Source: Streptacidiphilus rugosus AM-16 (GTDB lineage: Bacteria > Actinomycetota > Actinomycetes > Streptomycetales > Streptomycetaceae). Taken from it: 64,000 bases of DNA. Of this stretch, positions 16,043-24,666 are shown piece by piece. The notes under the pieces were generated by a model that had not been told where the DNA came from, ran no database searches, and worked only from the letters and a program-made list of their open reading frames with translations. Positions within the stretch are counted from its first letter, which is position 1; each line of letters starts with the position of its first letter. Location: NCBI RefSeq assembly GCF_000744655.1, contig NZ_JQMJ01000003.1:1090457-1154456 (forward strand), in the 5' to 3' direction. The translations under genes were made by a program, and so were the position numbers.

Positions 16043-16693
16043 TCAGTCCCGCACGAGGCAGACGGCGGTGGTCTCGACGCGGTCGACGGCCTCGTCGATC
16101 CGTTCAAGCAGCCGCGCGTGCGCCTCGGTGAGCGTGCCGCCCTGGTGGAGGTAGCGGGTCCACTGGTTCAGCAGGTTGCCAATCTGGTCCAGGGCGGTGG
16201 TGGCCTCGTCGAGGCGCTGGATGCCGGCGCGGAAGTCAGCGACGGCGGCGCGTGGGTCGTCGTGTCCGGCGGCGAGGAGGGTGGCGAGCGCGGTGTACGT
16301 GCCCGGCATGCAGTCGTTGGCCTTGGCGGCGGCGGTGATCGCCGTCCACTCGGTGTCGTTGAAGCGCGGGTACGCGCGGTTCTCCCGCTGCTGCGGATCG
16401 CGCTTACGGCGGCGCACGCGTTCCAGGAACGGCACCCCCGGGCCGGACTCTCGCTCGGCCGTCCCGGTCGGGCGCGCCGCCCCCACCGGGGTGGCACCGG
16501 GATAGGGACGCCTTATCCCGCTACTTGCTCCCCCGTCAGGGGCCTCCCGGTCAGCCGACCAACCGTCACCATGACCGGTGACGGTCACCATCTCTGAACC
16601 GAGGTCAGTGCCCCGGTTGCCCTGGTTGGTCGGGTCGGTGCGGTCACTGGCGGAGGCCAGGGGAGTGCGGTCGGGCTGCTGGCCGGTGGGCAT
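16043..16693 (-). CDS. MobC-like relaxosome accessory protein
   Basis: 216 residues. The N-terminal ~95 are Gly/Pro/Arg-rich and probably disordered. The C-terminal domain (RENRAYPRFNDTEWTAITAAAK, then a long LDQIGNLLNQWTRYLHQGG helix) matches the MobC family, which bends oriT DNA to assist the relaxase. ATG 16693. The start region may be shorter. Directly upstream of the relaxase in the same operon. Confidence 0.75.
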   Translation of the reverse strand: MPTGQQPDRTPLASASDRTDPTNQGNRGTDLGSEMVTVTGHGDGWSADREAPDGGASSGIRRPYPGATPVGAARPTGTAERESGPGVPFLERVRRRKRDPQQRENRAYPRFNDTEWTAITAAAKANDCMPGTYTALATLLAAGHDDPRAAVADFRAGIQRLDEATTALDQIGNLLNQWTRYLHQGGTLTEAHARLLERIDEAVDRVETTAVCLVRD

Positions 16694-16759
16694 GGAGGTG
16701 CTCCAAATGTCGTGTGGAGGGGTGGGCCCGGCTCGGCGGCTGGCTGGCGATCTGACTGC

Positions 16760-16985
16760 GGGACGACTGCACCCGTCCCGGCTTGCGCTCGCGTAACGCT
16801 CCTGACCTGCGACGCGACGAGTGGGACGAGTACACGCGCAAGGAGGGGTAGCACCCGCAGTCCCGCGCGGTGCTCGGGGCGGGGGAGGGCTGCCGGGACG
16901 TCTGCACTCGTCCCGGCAGCCGCTCCCGTAACGGCCCTGACCTGCGATGCGACGGGTGCGACGGGTGTACGCGCAAGGAGGGTAG
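16760..16985 (+). repeat. tandem copies R1 and R2 of the structured repeat; oriT candidate region
   Basis: R1 is 16760-16851 and R2 is 16895-16985, offset by 135 bases. Each starts with a GGGACG..CGTCCC hairpin enclosing TGCAC, then CGTAACG, CCTGACCTGCGA and ACGCGCAAGGAGG, ending TAG. Read on +, both encode similar short peptides (PDLRCDGCDGCTRKEGR in R2, PDLRRDEWDEYTRKEG in R1) but R1 has no start codon. The 300-base gap upstream of mobC is where an oriT is expected; hairpin-bearing repeats fit that, without proof. Confidence 0.6.
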
Positions 16986-16993
16986 GCGGGGGG

Positions 16994-18577
16994 TCAGCGG
17001 CCCCGTCGGGGCCCGCCGTCGGCGGTCGGAGGCCGGTACCCCGCAGCAGGACCCGTGCCCGGCGTCCGGTTGATGGTGCCGATCGCCTCGCTCCGGCGGG
17101 TGGCGGCGGTGAGGCGCTCCCGGGTGGCGGCCATCTCAGCCGAGACTTCCCGCTCCCCGACCGACGCGCTCGCCTGCGGGGCCGGTTCGAGCTGCCGCTG
17201 CCCGGCGGCCTCCGGCTGCCCGGAGAGCTCCCCGCCGCGTGACAGATCGACCTCCTGCAGCTCCGAGTCGGCCGTCGCGGCAGAACCTGCCCTGGCCGTC
17301 CCGGCGGCCTTCAGGACGCTGGGGCAGTAGCGGGTCCAGGCGTCGAGGAACTGGGCGCGGGCGAATCCCTTGGCGTGACCCCGACCCTCGAAGCGGTAGT
17401 TCTTCGAGCTGATGTCGAAGTCCCGCAGCAGCATCTGCAGGTAGCGCGGCGTCAGCCCGCCACTGCGGGACCCGTAGGTGGGCCAGGGGCTCTCCTCGTC
17501 CGAGCACAGCAGCACGATCAGCTGCTTGGTCGGCATCAGCTCCGGGTGGCCCACGCTCGCGAACGCGCCATGGATGTCGACCAGGAGCTGCAGCGGATAG
17601 TCCTCCAGCCCCGGCCGCTCCGACTCGCGCGCCGTCATGACCCGGCACGCCTGCCGAGCCAGGTCCGGCCATGCCCCGCCGGCAAGGTCGGCGACGATGA
17701 CCAGCGGTTCCCAGGTGTCCGCCGCGCGGTCCTCGACCGGCATCGCCGGATCCATGTCCTTCGCCCGCTCGGCGATCGTCGTCGCCCACGCGGCGAGGCG
17801 TTCGCGCAGCGGGGCGAGGGCGTCGGAGTCGCGGGTCCGGAACGACTCGACGGTTTCGGCGGCGGTGCGGCGCCGCATCCGGACCACGACCGAACGGTCC
17901 ATGATCGTGTCGGGCAGGTCCCCAATCCCGGCCAGCGCGGCCATGGCGAACGTCTTGTGGGTCTCCAGCTCCATGCTCTTGCCGTTGATCCGCAAGGTGT
18001 CGCGCTTGCGCTGGTGGCCGCCGTTGAGGATGCCGCGAAGCGCCTCGGCGTCACCCGCGGCCTTGGGGCCGAAGATGGTGTCGGCCTCGTCCACCAGCAA
18101 GGTGGGCGGGTTCTCGCCGATGGAGCGGTAGATCGCCGCCACGGAGGCGTTGACCGTCATGATCGGACGGTGGCAGGTCGCCTCGACCACGTCCAGCAGC
18201 CGCGACTTGCCGCACCGCTTCTGCGGCCCGGTGATCGCCAACCGCGGTGCGTGCTGGAAGGCCGGCTGCAGGTGCGAAGCTGCGATCCACAGCGTGACCG
18301 CGTTCAGGGCGTGCTGGTCCGGTAGCACCACGTACCGGGCCACGATCGCGCGCAGCTCGTCCAGCATCACCGCTCCGTCCGGAACCTGATCCGGACCGGC
18401 GGCCGGGGCGGCCGGAACGTGGTCCGGGGATTCGGCGGCCAGACCGGAGGTTCCGGCGGGGATGAGGTCGAGCTGCCCGTCGAGGACGGGACGGGGCTGT
18501 TCGGCCCGCTTCAACAGGTCGTCAGGGTTCAAGAGGGAGAACCACCTTCCGGTGATCGTGGCGTGTGCGGCGGCCAC
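16994..18577 (-). CDS. DUF3631-domain ATPase of the mobile element
   Basis: 527 residues. Walker A TGPQKRCGKSRLLD and Walker B PTLLVDEADTIF are clear; IMDRSVVVRMRRR follows as the arginine-finger region. DUF3631 proteins are common on actinobacterial integrative elements and plasmids and are thought to be helicase-like replication or maintenance ATPases. The last 120 residues are Glu/Ala/Arg-rich and probably disordered. The first ATG at 18577 is used; a shorter start cannot be excluded. Confidence 0.82.
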   Translation of the reverse strand: MAAAHATITGRWFSLLNPDDLLKRAEQPRPVLDGQLDLIPAGTSGLAAESPDHVPAAPAAGPDQVPDGAVMLDELRAIVARYVVLPDQHALNAVTLWIAASHLQPAFQHAPRLAITGPQKRCGKSRLLDVVEATCHRPIMTVNASVAAIYRSIGENPPTLLVDEADTIFGPKAAGDAEALRGILNGGHQRKRDTLRINGKSMELETHKTFAMAALAGIGDLPDTIMDRSVVVRMRRRTAAETVESFRTRDSDALAPLRERLAAWATTIAERAKDMDPAMPVEDRAADTWEPLVIVADLAGGAWPDLARQACRVMTARESERPGLEDYPLQLLVDIHGAFASVGHPELMPTKQLIVLLCSDEESPWPTYGSRSGGLTPRYLQMLLRDFDISSKNYRFEGRGHAKGFARAQFLDAWTRYCPSVLKAAGTARAGSAATADSELQEVDLSRGGELSGQPEAAGQRQLEPAPQASASVGEREVSAEMAATRERLTAATRRSEAIGTINRTPGTGPAAGYRPPTADGGPRRGR

Positions 18578-18722
18578 CGCGCATGCCAGTGAGGTGTCGC
18601 ATGCGAGAGAAGGGCGGTCCGCCCTGCGGCGTTGGTAGCGCCGGATTCAGGGCGGGACGGACCGCCAGGTGGAGATAAGGCCCATCGGCTAGGGAGAGCT
18701 CGGCTGGTTCCGGCTCAGGTGA

Positions 18723-19289
18723 TCAGGAGGCCGGTCGCCGGTGCAGCGGACGGACCACCGCGACCTCGGGACGGGGACAGCCCCCGGACAGTGATCTCCC
18801 GGCGGCCAGAGCGGAGAGTCGGTTGACCGCTTCGGTCTGGACCTCGGCAGGGTCGTGGCCGTGAACGGTGGCCTGGATCAGCCACTTGCCCAGGGCGTGC
18901 AGGCGCGCGGACCACGCCTGCTCGGCCACGATCGCCGCGTAGTGGTCCACCGCCGCGACCGAGTGGACCGCGCTCGCCAGCCCGGACACATAGGCCGGAC
19001 CGCCCGCCTGGTGAAGCACGCCCTGGCGGCGCAGCTGATGCGTCACCATCACCGGATCAACCGGGCAGTCCTCCTGGCGCAGGGCGAGCATCGCCGCCCA
19101 CACCAGCCCGTGGGCTGGGGACGCGAAGTCCTCCGCCCCGAGCATCCCGCCAGCGGTGTCGAGGGCGGTGGGGCTGTGCAGGCACGCGGCCAGCACGGCG
19201 CGTTCAGCGTCCACAGCCCGTGGAGGCCGCGCCCACGACCAGGCCCCGGCATGGGCTTGGCGTTCGAGCGGCGGGGCCGTAGGGTGCAC
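18723..19289 (-). CDS. DnaB N-terminal-domain protein (stand-alone)
   Basis: 188 residues from GTG 19289, preceded by AAGAGG. RAVDAERAVLAACLHSPTALDTAGGMLGAEDFASPAHGLVWAAM is the DnaB N-domain, and GGPAYVSGLASAV with VDHYAAIVAEQAWSARL the linker. The helicase core with Walker motifs is absent, so this is an N-domain-only protein, about 40% of full DnaB. It may recruit or regulate replication machinery for the element, working with the adjacent DUF3631 ATPase (inference). Confidence 0.75.
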   Translation of the reverse strand: MHPTAPPLERQAHAGAWSWARPPRAVDAERAVLAACLHSPTALDTAGGMLGAEDFASPAHGLVWAAMLALRQEDCPVDPVMVTHQLRRQGVLHQAGGPAYVSGLASAVHSVAAVDHYAAIVAEQAWSARLHALGKWLIQATVHGHDPAEVQTEAVNRLSALAAGRSLSGGCPRPEVAVVRPLHRRPAS

Positions 19290-19427
19290 ATGAACCTCTT
19301 CTCTTCCAGCGGGGCATGGCCGGCCAGCCACCCCGCCTGGGTGATCAGTGAGTTGTCGCTTGCTGGAGAGTTCTCGGGCTGTCGGTGTTGGTAGCGCCGA
19401 TGGCCTTCTCCATGTCCGGGGTCGCGG

Positions 19428-19658
19428 TCAGGCCGCGCGGTCGACCGCCTGGTCTTCCAGCCATGCCTCCACCTCCGCCCAGCGGTAGCGCAGGTGACGC
19501 CCGACCTTGTGGACGGGCGGCCCCTGGCGGCGGTGGTTCCACACGTAGACCGTGCTGATCGGCACCTGCAGGAACTCGGCGAGTTCCTGGGCGCTGAGCA
19601 GCGGACGGCGGTCCGTGCTTGCGGCGGTGCGGCTGGTGCGGGCGGCGCTTCGGCCCAA
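19428..19658 (-). CDS. excisionase-like MerR-type HTH protein (copy 1)
   Basis: 76 residues from TTG 19658, which sits 7 bases after AAGGAG. The HTH-17 excisionase pattern is RPLLSAQELAEFLQVPISTVYVWNHRRQGPP followed by KVGRHLRYRWAEVEAWLEDQA. It would bend DNA at the attachment site and favour excision by the integrase. A second, near-identical copy lies at 20118-20534. Upstream sequence is unusually AT-containing with a 16-bp inverted repeat. Confidence 0.8.
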   Translation of the reverse strand: MGRSAARTSRTAASTDRRPLLSAQELAEFLQVPISTVYVWNHRRQGPPVHKVGRHLRYRWAEVEAWLEDQAVDRAA

Positions 19659-19744
19659 TGCGTGCTCCTTGGTGATGTGGCGACAGCGCGGTGCGCTTCG
19701 TCGTTGGCATGTCGGCTGGGAGGGCAACGATCCCCGAAAACCGA

Positions 19745-19813
19745 CTCGCGACCTAATTGGAAATCCCGGGCCGATGCGGCCTCTCGCGCGGGCCGAACCA
19801 ATTAGGCCGCGAG
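19745..19813. promoter_or_regulatory. 16-bp inverted repeat upstream of excisionase copy 1
   Basis: CTCGCGACCTAATTGG at 19745-19760 and CCAATTAGGCCGCGAG at 19798-19813 pair with 15 of 16 matches across a 37-base gap. It begins about 87 bases upstream of the TTG start. The stretch 19659-20117 otherwise has no recognisable gene, so this is a likely operator or replication/excision protein site. Function is inference. Confidence 0.5.
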
Positions 19814-20056
19814 CCGGAAGGCTCGTAGTGTGCTCCGGCATCGCGCCTGGCACGTCAGGTGGTTCGGCGCATCGGTTCCCCCTTTGCGGATCGACAGCAG
19901 GACCCTCTCGGCGACCGCCGCTGGGCGGTGATCACCGGTGGGACGCACACGATGCCCGAAGATTCCGGCCGCGCCAAACAGCGAAAACCACTGACCAGAG
20001 CCCCGAAGATCCCGCCATGTCCGAGTTGGCCCGATGTGACCGCCGGATTGAGTGAG

Positions 20057-20109
20057 ACGATCCGACACTGGTGAGCACGATCGGGACCGTGTCGGACGAT
20101 CCGACACGG
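20057..20109. promoter_or_regulatory. strong palindromic operator with a neighbouring half-site
   Basis: CCGTGTCGGA and TCCGACACGG form a perfect 10-bp dyad around CGA at 20087-20109. The 12-mer ACGATCCGACAC occurs both in that palindrome (20096-20107) and, 39 bases earlier, at 20057-20068. Two spaced copies of the same half-site suggest a regulator-binding array in the xis1 upstream region. Confidence 0.55.
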
Positions 20110-20117
20110 TGAAAGCT

Positions 20118-20534
20118 TTACCTTTCGCCGTGTCCCAACGTGCCTTGTGCGCCAGCTGATTTGGCGCGGCCGGGGGTCGGTCGTAGGGTGCGACGTGCCC
20201 GTCTCGGCGGGGGAGGGCCGGCCAGCCCACCCCCTACCGGCGGGATCTCAGGCCGCCGTTGGTAGCGCCCGGCTTGCCCCGAACCCCGCGACCGCCACGC
20301 TCGCGCGGCCCTTTCCATGGCCTGGTCTTCCAGCCATGTCTCCACCTCCGCCCAGCGGTAGCGCAGGTGACGCCCGACCTTGTGCGCGGGCGGCCCCTGG
20401 CGGCGGTGGTTCCACAGGTAGACGGTGCTCAACGGCACCTGCAGGAACTCCGCCAGCTCCTCCGCGCTCAGCAGCGGACGCCGGTCGGACTCCCCGCGCA
20501 AGCCTCCGCGGGAATGGGTGGCAGGACGAACCAC
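20118..20534 (-). CDS. excisionase-like MerR-type HTH protein (copy 2, extended C-terminus)
   Basis: Core RPLLSAEELAEFLQVPLSTVYLWNHRRQGPP and KVGRHLRYRWAEVETWLEDQA is almost the same as copy 1. Where copy 1 stops, this frame runs on for about 60 Gly/Pro/Arg-rich residues, which look like read-through into intergenic sequence after loss of the stop. GTG 20534 is chosen; TTG 20546 is an alternative and neither has a strong ribosome site. It could be the active partner of int or a decaying duplicate. Confidence 0.65.
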   Translation of the reverse strand: MVRPATHSRGGLRGESDRRPLLSAEELAEFLQVPLSTVYLWNHRRQGPPAHKVGRHLRYRWAEVETWLEDQAMERAARAWRSRGSGQAGRYQRRPEIPPVGGGLAGPPPPRRARRTLRPTPGRAKSAGAQGTLGHGER

Positions 20535-20932
20535 GAACTCTCCCAACTACTCGCCGAACAGGAACAGGCGCCGCCGCAAAGCAATGCCGACGACCACCTG
20601 GCGAAGACCATAAGCAGTGCGCAAGCGAAAAGGCAAGGGTTGTTGCCTTCCTTGGAATTATTTGCCACACGCCCCTGAGGCGAGCATCATGCGCGGCCAT
20701 CACCGCAGGTCAAGCGCACGTTCTGCGCGCTAGTGCACGGATTGCGCGACAGTACCCGGCATTCCCTGGCACATTCCGGCACCGCAATACCGCCACTGCT
20801 TAAAAGTTTTCATCCTTTGTGGGAGAACTGATTGACGCTGAGCGGCGTCTCGATTTAGATCAACCGCATGCCGACTGCTCGCCGCGCGAGCAGTCGCGAG
20901 CCCCACACCCACTCCAGTCGAAGGAGACACCC
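20535..20932. promoter_or_regulatory. xis2-int divergent intergenic region
   Basis: About 400 bases between leftward xis2 and rightward int. It contains AT-richer patches (around 20640-20670 and 20800-20825, CTTAAAAGTTTTCATCC) and a small GACGC-GCGTC hairpin at 20834-20849. It probably holds both promoters and perhaps integrase arm sites. No gene recognised. Confidence 0.4.
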
Positions 20933-22258
20933 TTGGCGAACGTCTACGACCGCTGGCACAAGTCCCGCGCCAGCAAGGGCGATCAGCAGTGCCCCGAGCA
21001 CAAGGGCAAGGTCGCGTCCTCGGAGCACGGCGTCGGCAAACGCTGGCAGGTCCGCTACCGTGACCCCGCCGGCGAGCAGCGCAAGGAGAACTTCGAGCGC
21101 AAGGCCGACGCCGACCGCCGCGCGGCCGAGCTGCAGAGCAGCCTCGACATCGGCACCTACGTCGACCCCACGGCTGCCAAGGTCACGCTGGAGTCCTTCG
21201 CTCGGCAGTGGCTCGCGTCGAACTCCGCAGGGCCGACGACGGGCATCCGGTACGAGGGCGTCGTCCGCAACCACATCGAGGGGCGACTGGGCCATCACGA
21301 GCTGCGAGCGCTCAACCAGCCCTCGCTCATCCGGGCGTGGATCAAGGAGCTGCAGGAGGTGCCCCTCGCTGCGTCAACGATCCTGGGCGTGGGCGACGTG
21401 CTCTCCGCCATCCTGGACGCCGCCGTCGACGACGGCAGGATGCCGCGCAACCCGTGCAAGGTGAAGACCGTCAAGTGGCCGACGGCTCCCAAGAAGCCTG
21501 TCGTCCCGTGGACTCGCGAGCGCGTCGTCGCGGTGATCGAGGGGCTGCCCGATCGTTTCCAGGCCGGTGGCAAGGTCGGCATCGGCTGCGGCCTGCGCCA
21601 GGGGGAGATCTTCGCCCTGGCCGTCGACAGCATCGACTTCAAGGGCGGCTGGATCCACGTCAACCAGCAGATACGTTTCGTCGGCAAGACGATGGTCTTT
21701 GCGCTCCCCAAGGGGCAGAGGATCCGCTCGGTTCCCATGTCGCGCGGTCTGGCTCTCGCGCTCAAGGCGCACATGAAGGCGTTCCCGCCGGTGGAGGTCA
21801 CGCTGCCGTGGGACGAGGCCGACGGCGACCCGAAGACGCTGCGCCTGCTCTTCGTCGACCCGAGGGGCAACGCCTACAACCGAAGCGTGTTCAACCAGGG
21901 GGACTGGAAGCGTGCACTCGTCCACGCCGGGGTGATCCCGCCCCGGACCACCGGCTCGCAGTACTTCCAGGCGGCCCCCGAGGACGGCATGCATGCCCTC
22001 CGTCACACCTACGCCTCGGCCCAGCTCGAAGGCGGGACCAACATCAAGGCCCTCGCCGTCTACCTCGGCCACTCGGACCCCGGCTTCACCCTCCGCACCT
22101 ACACGCACCTCATGCCCAGCAGCGAAGGGCGAAGCCGTGACGCGGCCGACGCCTTCCTGCTCGGGACCGCGGCAACCACGGGCACGACGGGCGAGACGCA
22201 GGGCACAGCCGACCTCGCTTCCGAAGCCGTGTGCCCTCAATGTGCCCTGGCGGCCTGA
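20933..22258 (+). CDS. int: tyrosine site-specific integrase
   Basis: 441 residues from TTG 20933, with AAGGAG five bases upstream; an earlier GTG at 20819 has no ribosome site. N-terminal arm-binding region, SAM-like core-binding domain (residues ~75-160), then the catalytic domain with GCGLRQGEIFAL (Arg I), MHALRHTYAS (H-x-x-R), YLGHSDPG (His) and the nucleophile in LRTYTHLM. The stop is about 65 bases from the right attachment core. It catalyses insertion into, and with Xis excision from, the 3' end of the gene at 22325. Confidence 0.92.
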   Translation: MANVYDRWHKSRASKGDQQCPEHKGKVASSEHGVGKRWQVRYRDPAGEQRKENFERKADADRRAAELQSSLDIGTYVDPTAAKVTLESFARQWLASNSAGPTTGIRYEGVVRNHIEGRLGHHELRALNQPSLIRAWIKELQEVPLAASTILGVGDVLSAILDAAVDDGRMPRNPCKVKTVKWPTAPKKPVVPWTRERVVAVIEGLPDRFQAGGKVGIGCGLRQGEIFALAVDSIDFKGGWIHVNQQIRFVGKTMVFALPKGQRIRSVPMSRGLALALKAHMKAFPPVEVTLPWDEADGDPKTLRLLFVDPRGNAYNRSVFNQGDWKRALVHAGVIPPRTTGSQYFQAAPEDGMHALRHTYASAQLEGGTNIKALAVYLGHSDPGFTLRTYTHLMPSSEGRSRDAADAFLLGTAATTGTTGETQGTADLASEAVCPQCALAA

Positions 22259-22357
22259 GCGGCTGCTTCTGATGAAGCCTCAGCAAGCCCTCGCCTGATC
22301 TCGACGATCAAGCAAACGCCCAGCTCACGGCCACATCAGGCAGTACAGCTGGTGCCC
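22215..22357 (+). repeat. right attachment repeat (attR)
   Basis: Counterpart of 4861-5007. It covers the last codons of int and the last codons of the convergent target gene; the shared core most likely lies in GCCACATCAGGCAG..ACAGCTGGTGCCC at 22330-22357. The two copies differ at several positions, for example C versus T inside the core region, so this is not a fresh single integration. Confidence 0.78.
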
Positions 22358-22816
22358 CGCGTCGTGCAGCCGGTTCGCGAAGTCCTGCCACTCGTGCAGC
22401 ATCTTGTAGATCACGAACGCGTCCCGCGGACCCCGGCGGTCGGGGACCGTCGACCAGATGAACGCCGCCGTGCCCAGTTCCGCCTCGTCCGCCTTCAGCA
22501 GTGGCTCGACCACCGTCTGGGGGAGCTGGACGACCGCGTAGTCCGGGTGGAGGACCACCAGCTCCAGCGGGGGTACCTCGTTCAGGGGGATGCCGAGGAT
22601 GCCGGTGAGGACCATCGCGCTCATGGTCTCCGGCTTTATCTTCGTCGAGAGCCCGCCGCTGATCGACTCCTCGGAGCCGTCGTGGCCGAACAGCTCGCCG
22701 AGGCGGCCGAGCGTGCCGAGCTCACCTGCGTCCAGGCCGAGGCCGTCGCGGCCGAGGGCGGTGGGAACGCGGGCGGCCGTGGCGCGGTCGGGTGCACCGA
22801 AGTACTTGTAGGTCAC
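22325..22816 (-). CDS. conserved hypothetical protein, integration target
   Basis: About 163 residues from GTG 22816 (GTG 22822 also possible), beginning VTYKYFGAPD. A soluble protein with VPTALGRDGLGLDAGELGTLG, PLELVVLHPDYAVVQLPQTV and a C-terminal FANRLHDAGHQLYCLMWP. I do not recognise a named family; it appears to be a streptomycete conserved protein. Its last ~12 codons are duplicated at the far end of the element, so integration preserves the reading frame. Confidence 0.7.
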   Translation of the reverse strand: MTYKYFGAPDRATAARVPTALGRDGLGLDAGELGTLGRLGELFGHDGSEESISGGLSTKIKPETMSAMVLTGILGIPLNEVPPLELVVLHPDYAVVQLPQTVVEPLLKADEAELGTAAFIWSTVPDRRGPRDAFVIYKMLHEWQDFANRLHDAGHQLYCLMWP

Positions 22817-23177
22817 GCCCACGCGGCCAGCACCTCCACCTCCGTCACCACGGCGTGACGCATCTGCGAACTCGCGACCCCGACGCGCGGCGCGTCCCGC
22901 GCCACAGTCGGAGCCCTCGCGCTGCTCGGACACCCCGGACCATCCTTACCGTCCGTCGTTGATTTGCCAACAGGCCGCCGCGCACGCGCGCCTTACGTAC
23001 CCCTCACGACGGCGAAGTCGCCAAGGGCGCGTCAGCGCATGCGGCACACGGTCGTCACTTCCCCGTCACGCGACGACTCACACCGGATGGCCCGATCATC
23101 GTCCCAGATGATCGGCGCGGACATGCCGCGTCAAAGGCTGCGATTTCGAAACGACGACGATTTGAGACCATGTTCTC

Positions 23178-24545
23178 GTGAGCGATCCCGTGAGCATGCA
23201 GACCATCGGCCGTCCGTACCCGTACGAGGCGCCCGTTTCCGAGGCGTTGTTCGAACGCGCGTCCGTCGTCACCCCGGGTGGAGTGAACTCGCCCGTGCGC
23301 GCCTTCCGCGCCGTCGGCGGTACGCCCCGCTTCATGGTGTCCGGCAACGGCCCCTACCTCACCGACGCGGACGATCGCGAGTACGTCGACCTGGTCTGCA
23401 GCTGGGGCCCGATGATCCTGGGCCACGCGCACCCCGAGGTCGTCGCCGCCGTCCAGGACGCCGTCTCGCGCGGCACCTCCTTCGGCACGCCCGGACAGGG
23501 CGAGGTCGAGCTGGCCGAGGAGATCGTCGACCGGATCGCGCCGGTCGAGCAGGTCCGCCTGGTCTCCTCCGGCACCGAGGCGACCATGTCCGCGATCCGT
23601 CTGGCCAGGGGTTTCACCGGCCGGTCCAAGGTCGTGAAGTTCGCCGGGTGTTACCACGGTCACGTCGACGCGCTGCTGGCCGCCGCCGGCTCCGGCCTGG
23701 CCACCTTCGCGCTGCCCGACACCCCCGGCGTCACCGGCGCGCAGGCCGGCGACACCATCGTGCTGCCCTACAACGACCTGCACGCCGTCCGCGCCGCCTT
23801 CGCCGCGCACCCCGGCGAGATCGCCTGCGTGATCACCGAGGCGTCCCCGGGCAACATGGGCGTGGTCCCGCCGCTGCCCGGCTTCAACAAGGGCCTCGCC
23901 GAGCTCTGCCGCGCCGAGGGCGCGCTCTTCGTCTCCGACGAGGTGATGACCGGCTTCCGCGTCTCGAAGGCCGGCTGGTACGGCTTCGAATCCGTGAACG
24001 AAGGGTGGTCCGCCGAGGTCAAGCCGGACCTGATGACCTTCGGCAAGGTCATGGGCGGCGGCTTCCCCGCCGCGGCCTTCGGCGGTCGCGCCGACGTGAT
24101 GGCGCACCTGGCCCCGGCCGGACCGGTCTACCAGGCGGGCACGCTCTCCGGTAACCCGATCGCCACCGCCGCCGGCCTCGCCCAGCTGCGCGCCTGCACC
24201 GACGCCGTGTACGCGACGGTCGACCAGGTCGCCGCCGAGGTGGCCTCGATGGTCAGCGACGCGCTCAAGCACGAGGGCGTGGCCCACCGCCTGCAGACCG
24301 CGGGCAACATGTTCTCGGTCTTCTTCACCGACCGTCCCGTCACCAACTATGACGAGGCGCGCGGGCAGGAGTCGTTCCGCTTCACGGCCTTCTTCCATGC
24401 CATGCTCGCCCAGGGTGTCTACCTGCCGCCGTCCGCCTTCGAGTCCTGGTTCGTGTCGTCCGCGCACGACGAGCGCGCGCTGGAGCGCATCGCCGCCGCG
24501 CTGCCGAGCGCGGCCCGGGCCGCGGCCGAGGCGACCGCGGTGTGA
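23178..24545 (+). CDS. hemL: glutamate-1-semialdehyde 2,1-aminomutase
   Basis: 455 residues, PLP enzyme of the C5 haem pathway making 5-aminolevulinate. Diagnostic segments: [51 protein letters not shown] and the PLP lysine in [19 protein letters not shown] start 23178. Length is normal for the family. First gene to the right of the element; it is followed after 120 low-complexity bases by a histidine phosphatase gene and then the cytochrome c maturation genes, consistent with haem use. Confidence 0.95.
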   Translation: MSDPVSMQTIGRPYPYEAPVSEALFERASVVTPGGVNSPVRAFRAVGGTPRFMVSGNGPYLTDADDREYVDLVCSWGPMILGHAHPEVVAAVQDAVSRGTSFGTPGQGEVELAEEIVDRIAPVEQVRLVSSGTEATMSAIRLARGFTGRSKVVKFAGCYHGHVDALLAAAGSGLATFALPDTPGVTGAQAGDTIVLPYNDLHAVRAAFAAHPGEIACVITEASPGNMGVVPPLPGFNKGLAELCRAEGALFVSDEVMTGFRVSKAGWYGFESVNEGWSAEVKPDLMTFGKVMGGGFPAAAFGGRADVMAHLAPAGPVYQAGTLSGNPIATAAGLAQLRACTDAVYATVDQVAAEVASMVSDALKHEGVAHRLQTAGNMFSVFFTDRPVTNYDEARGQESFRFTAFFHAMLAQGVYLPPSAFESWFVSSAHDERALERIAAALPSAARAAAEATAV

Positions 24546-24666
24546 GCATCCGCACGCCCGCGCCCACGCACCGGAACACGCACGGGCGCGCGCACCAGAA
24601 CAAGCGCCAGAACCGGCGCCAGAACACGCACGGGAACCAGAGAGCCGAGAAGGGGCAGGATCAGCG

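Noticed and set aside
16870..17073. Small CxxC protein encoded by repeat R2
   Set aside because: Copy R1 has no start codon and the frame runs into the 3' end of the DUF3631 gene; kept as a hypothesis in findings rather than as a gene.
19802..20230. Leftward 142-codon frame between the two excisionase genes
   Set aside because: It crosses strong palindromes, has no ribosome site and no domain; treated as regulatory DNA.
22325..22357. tRNA gene as the integration site
   Set aside because: The duplicated segment reads as the last codons of a protein gene and no tRNA-like fold or TPsiC box was seen near either end.
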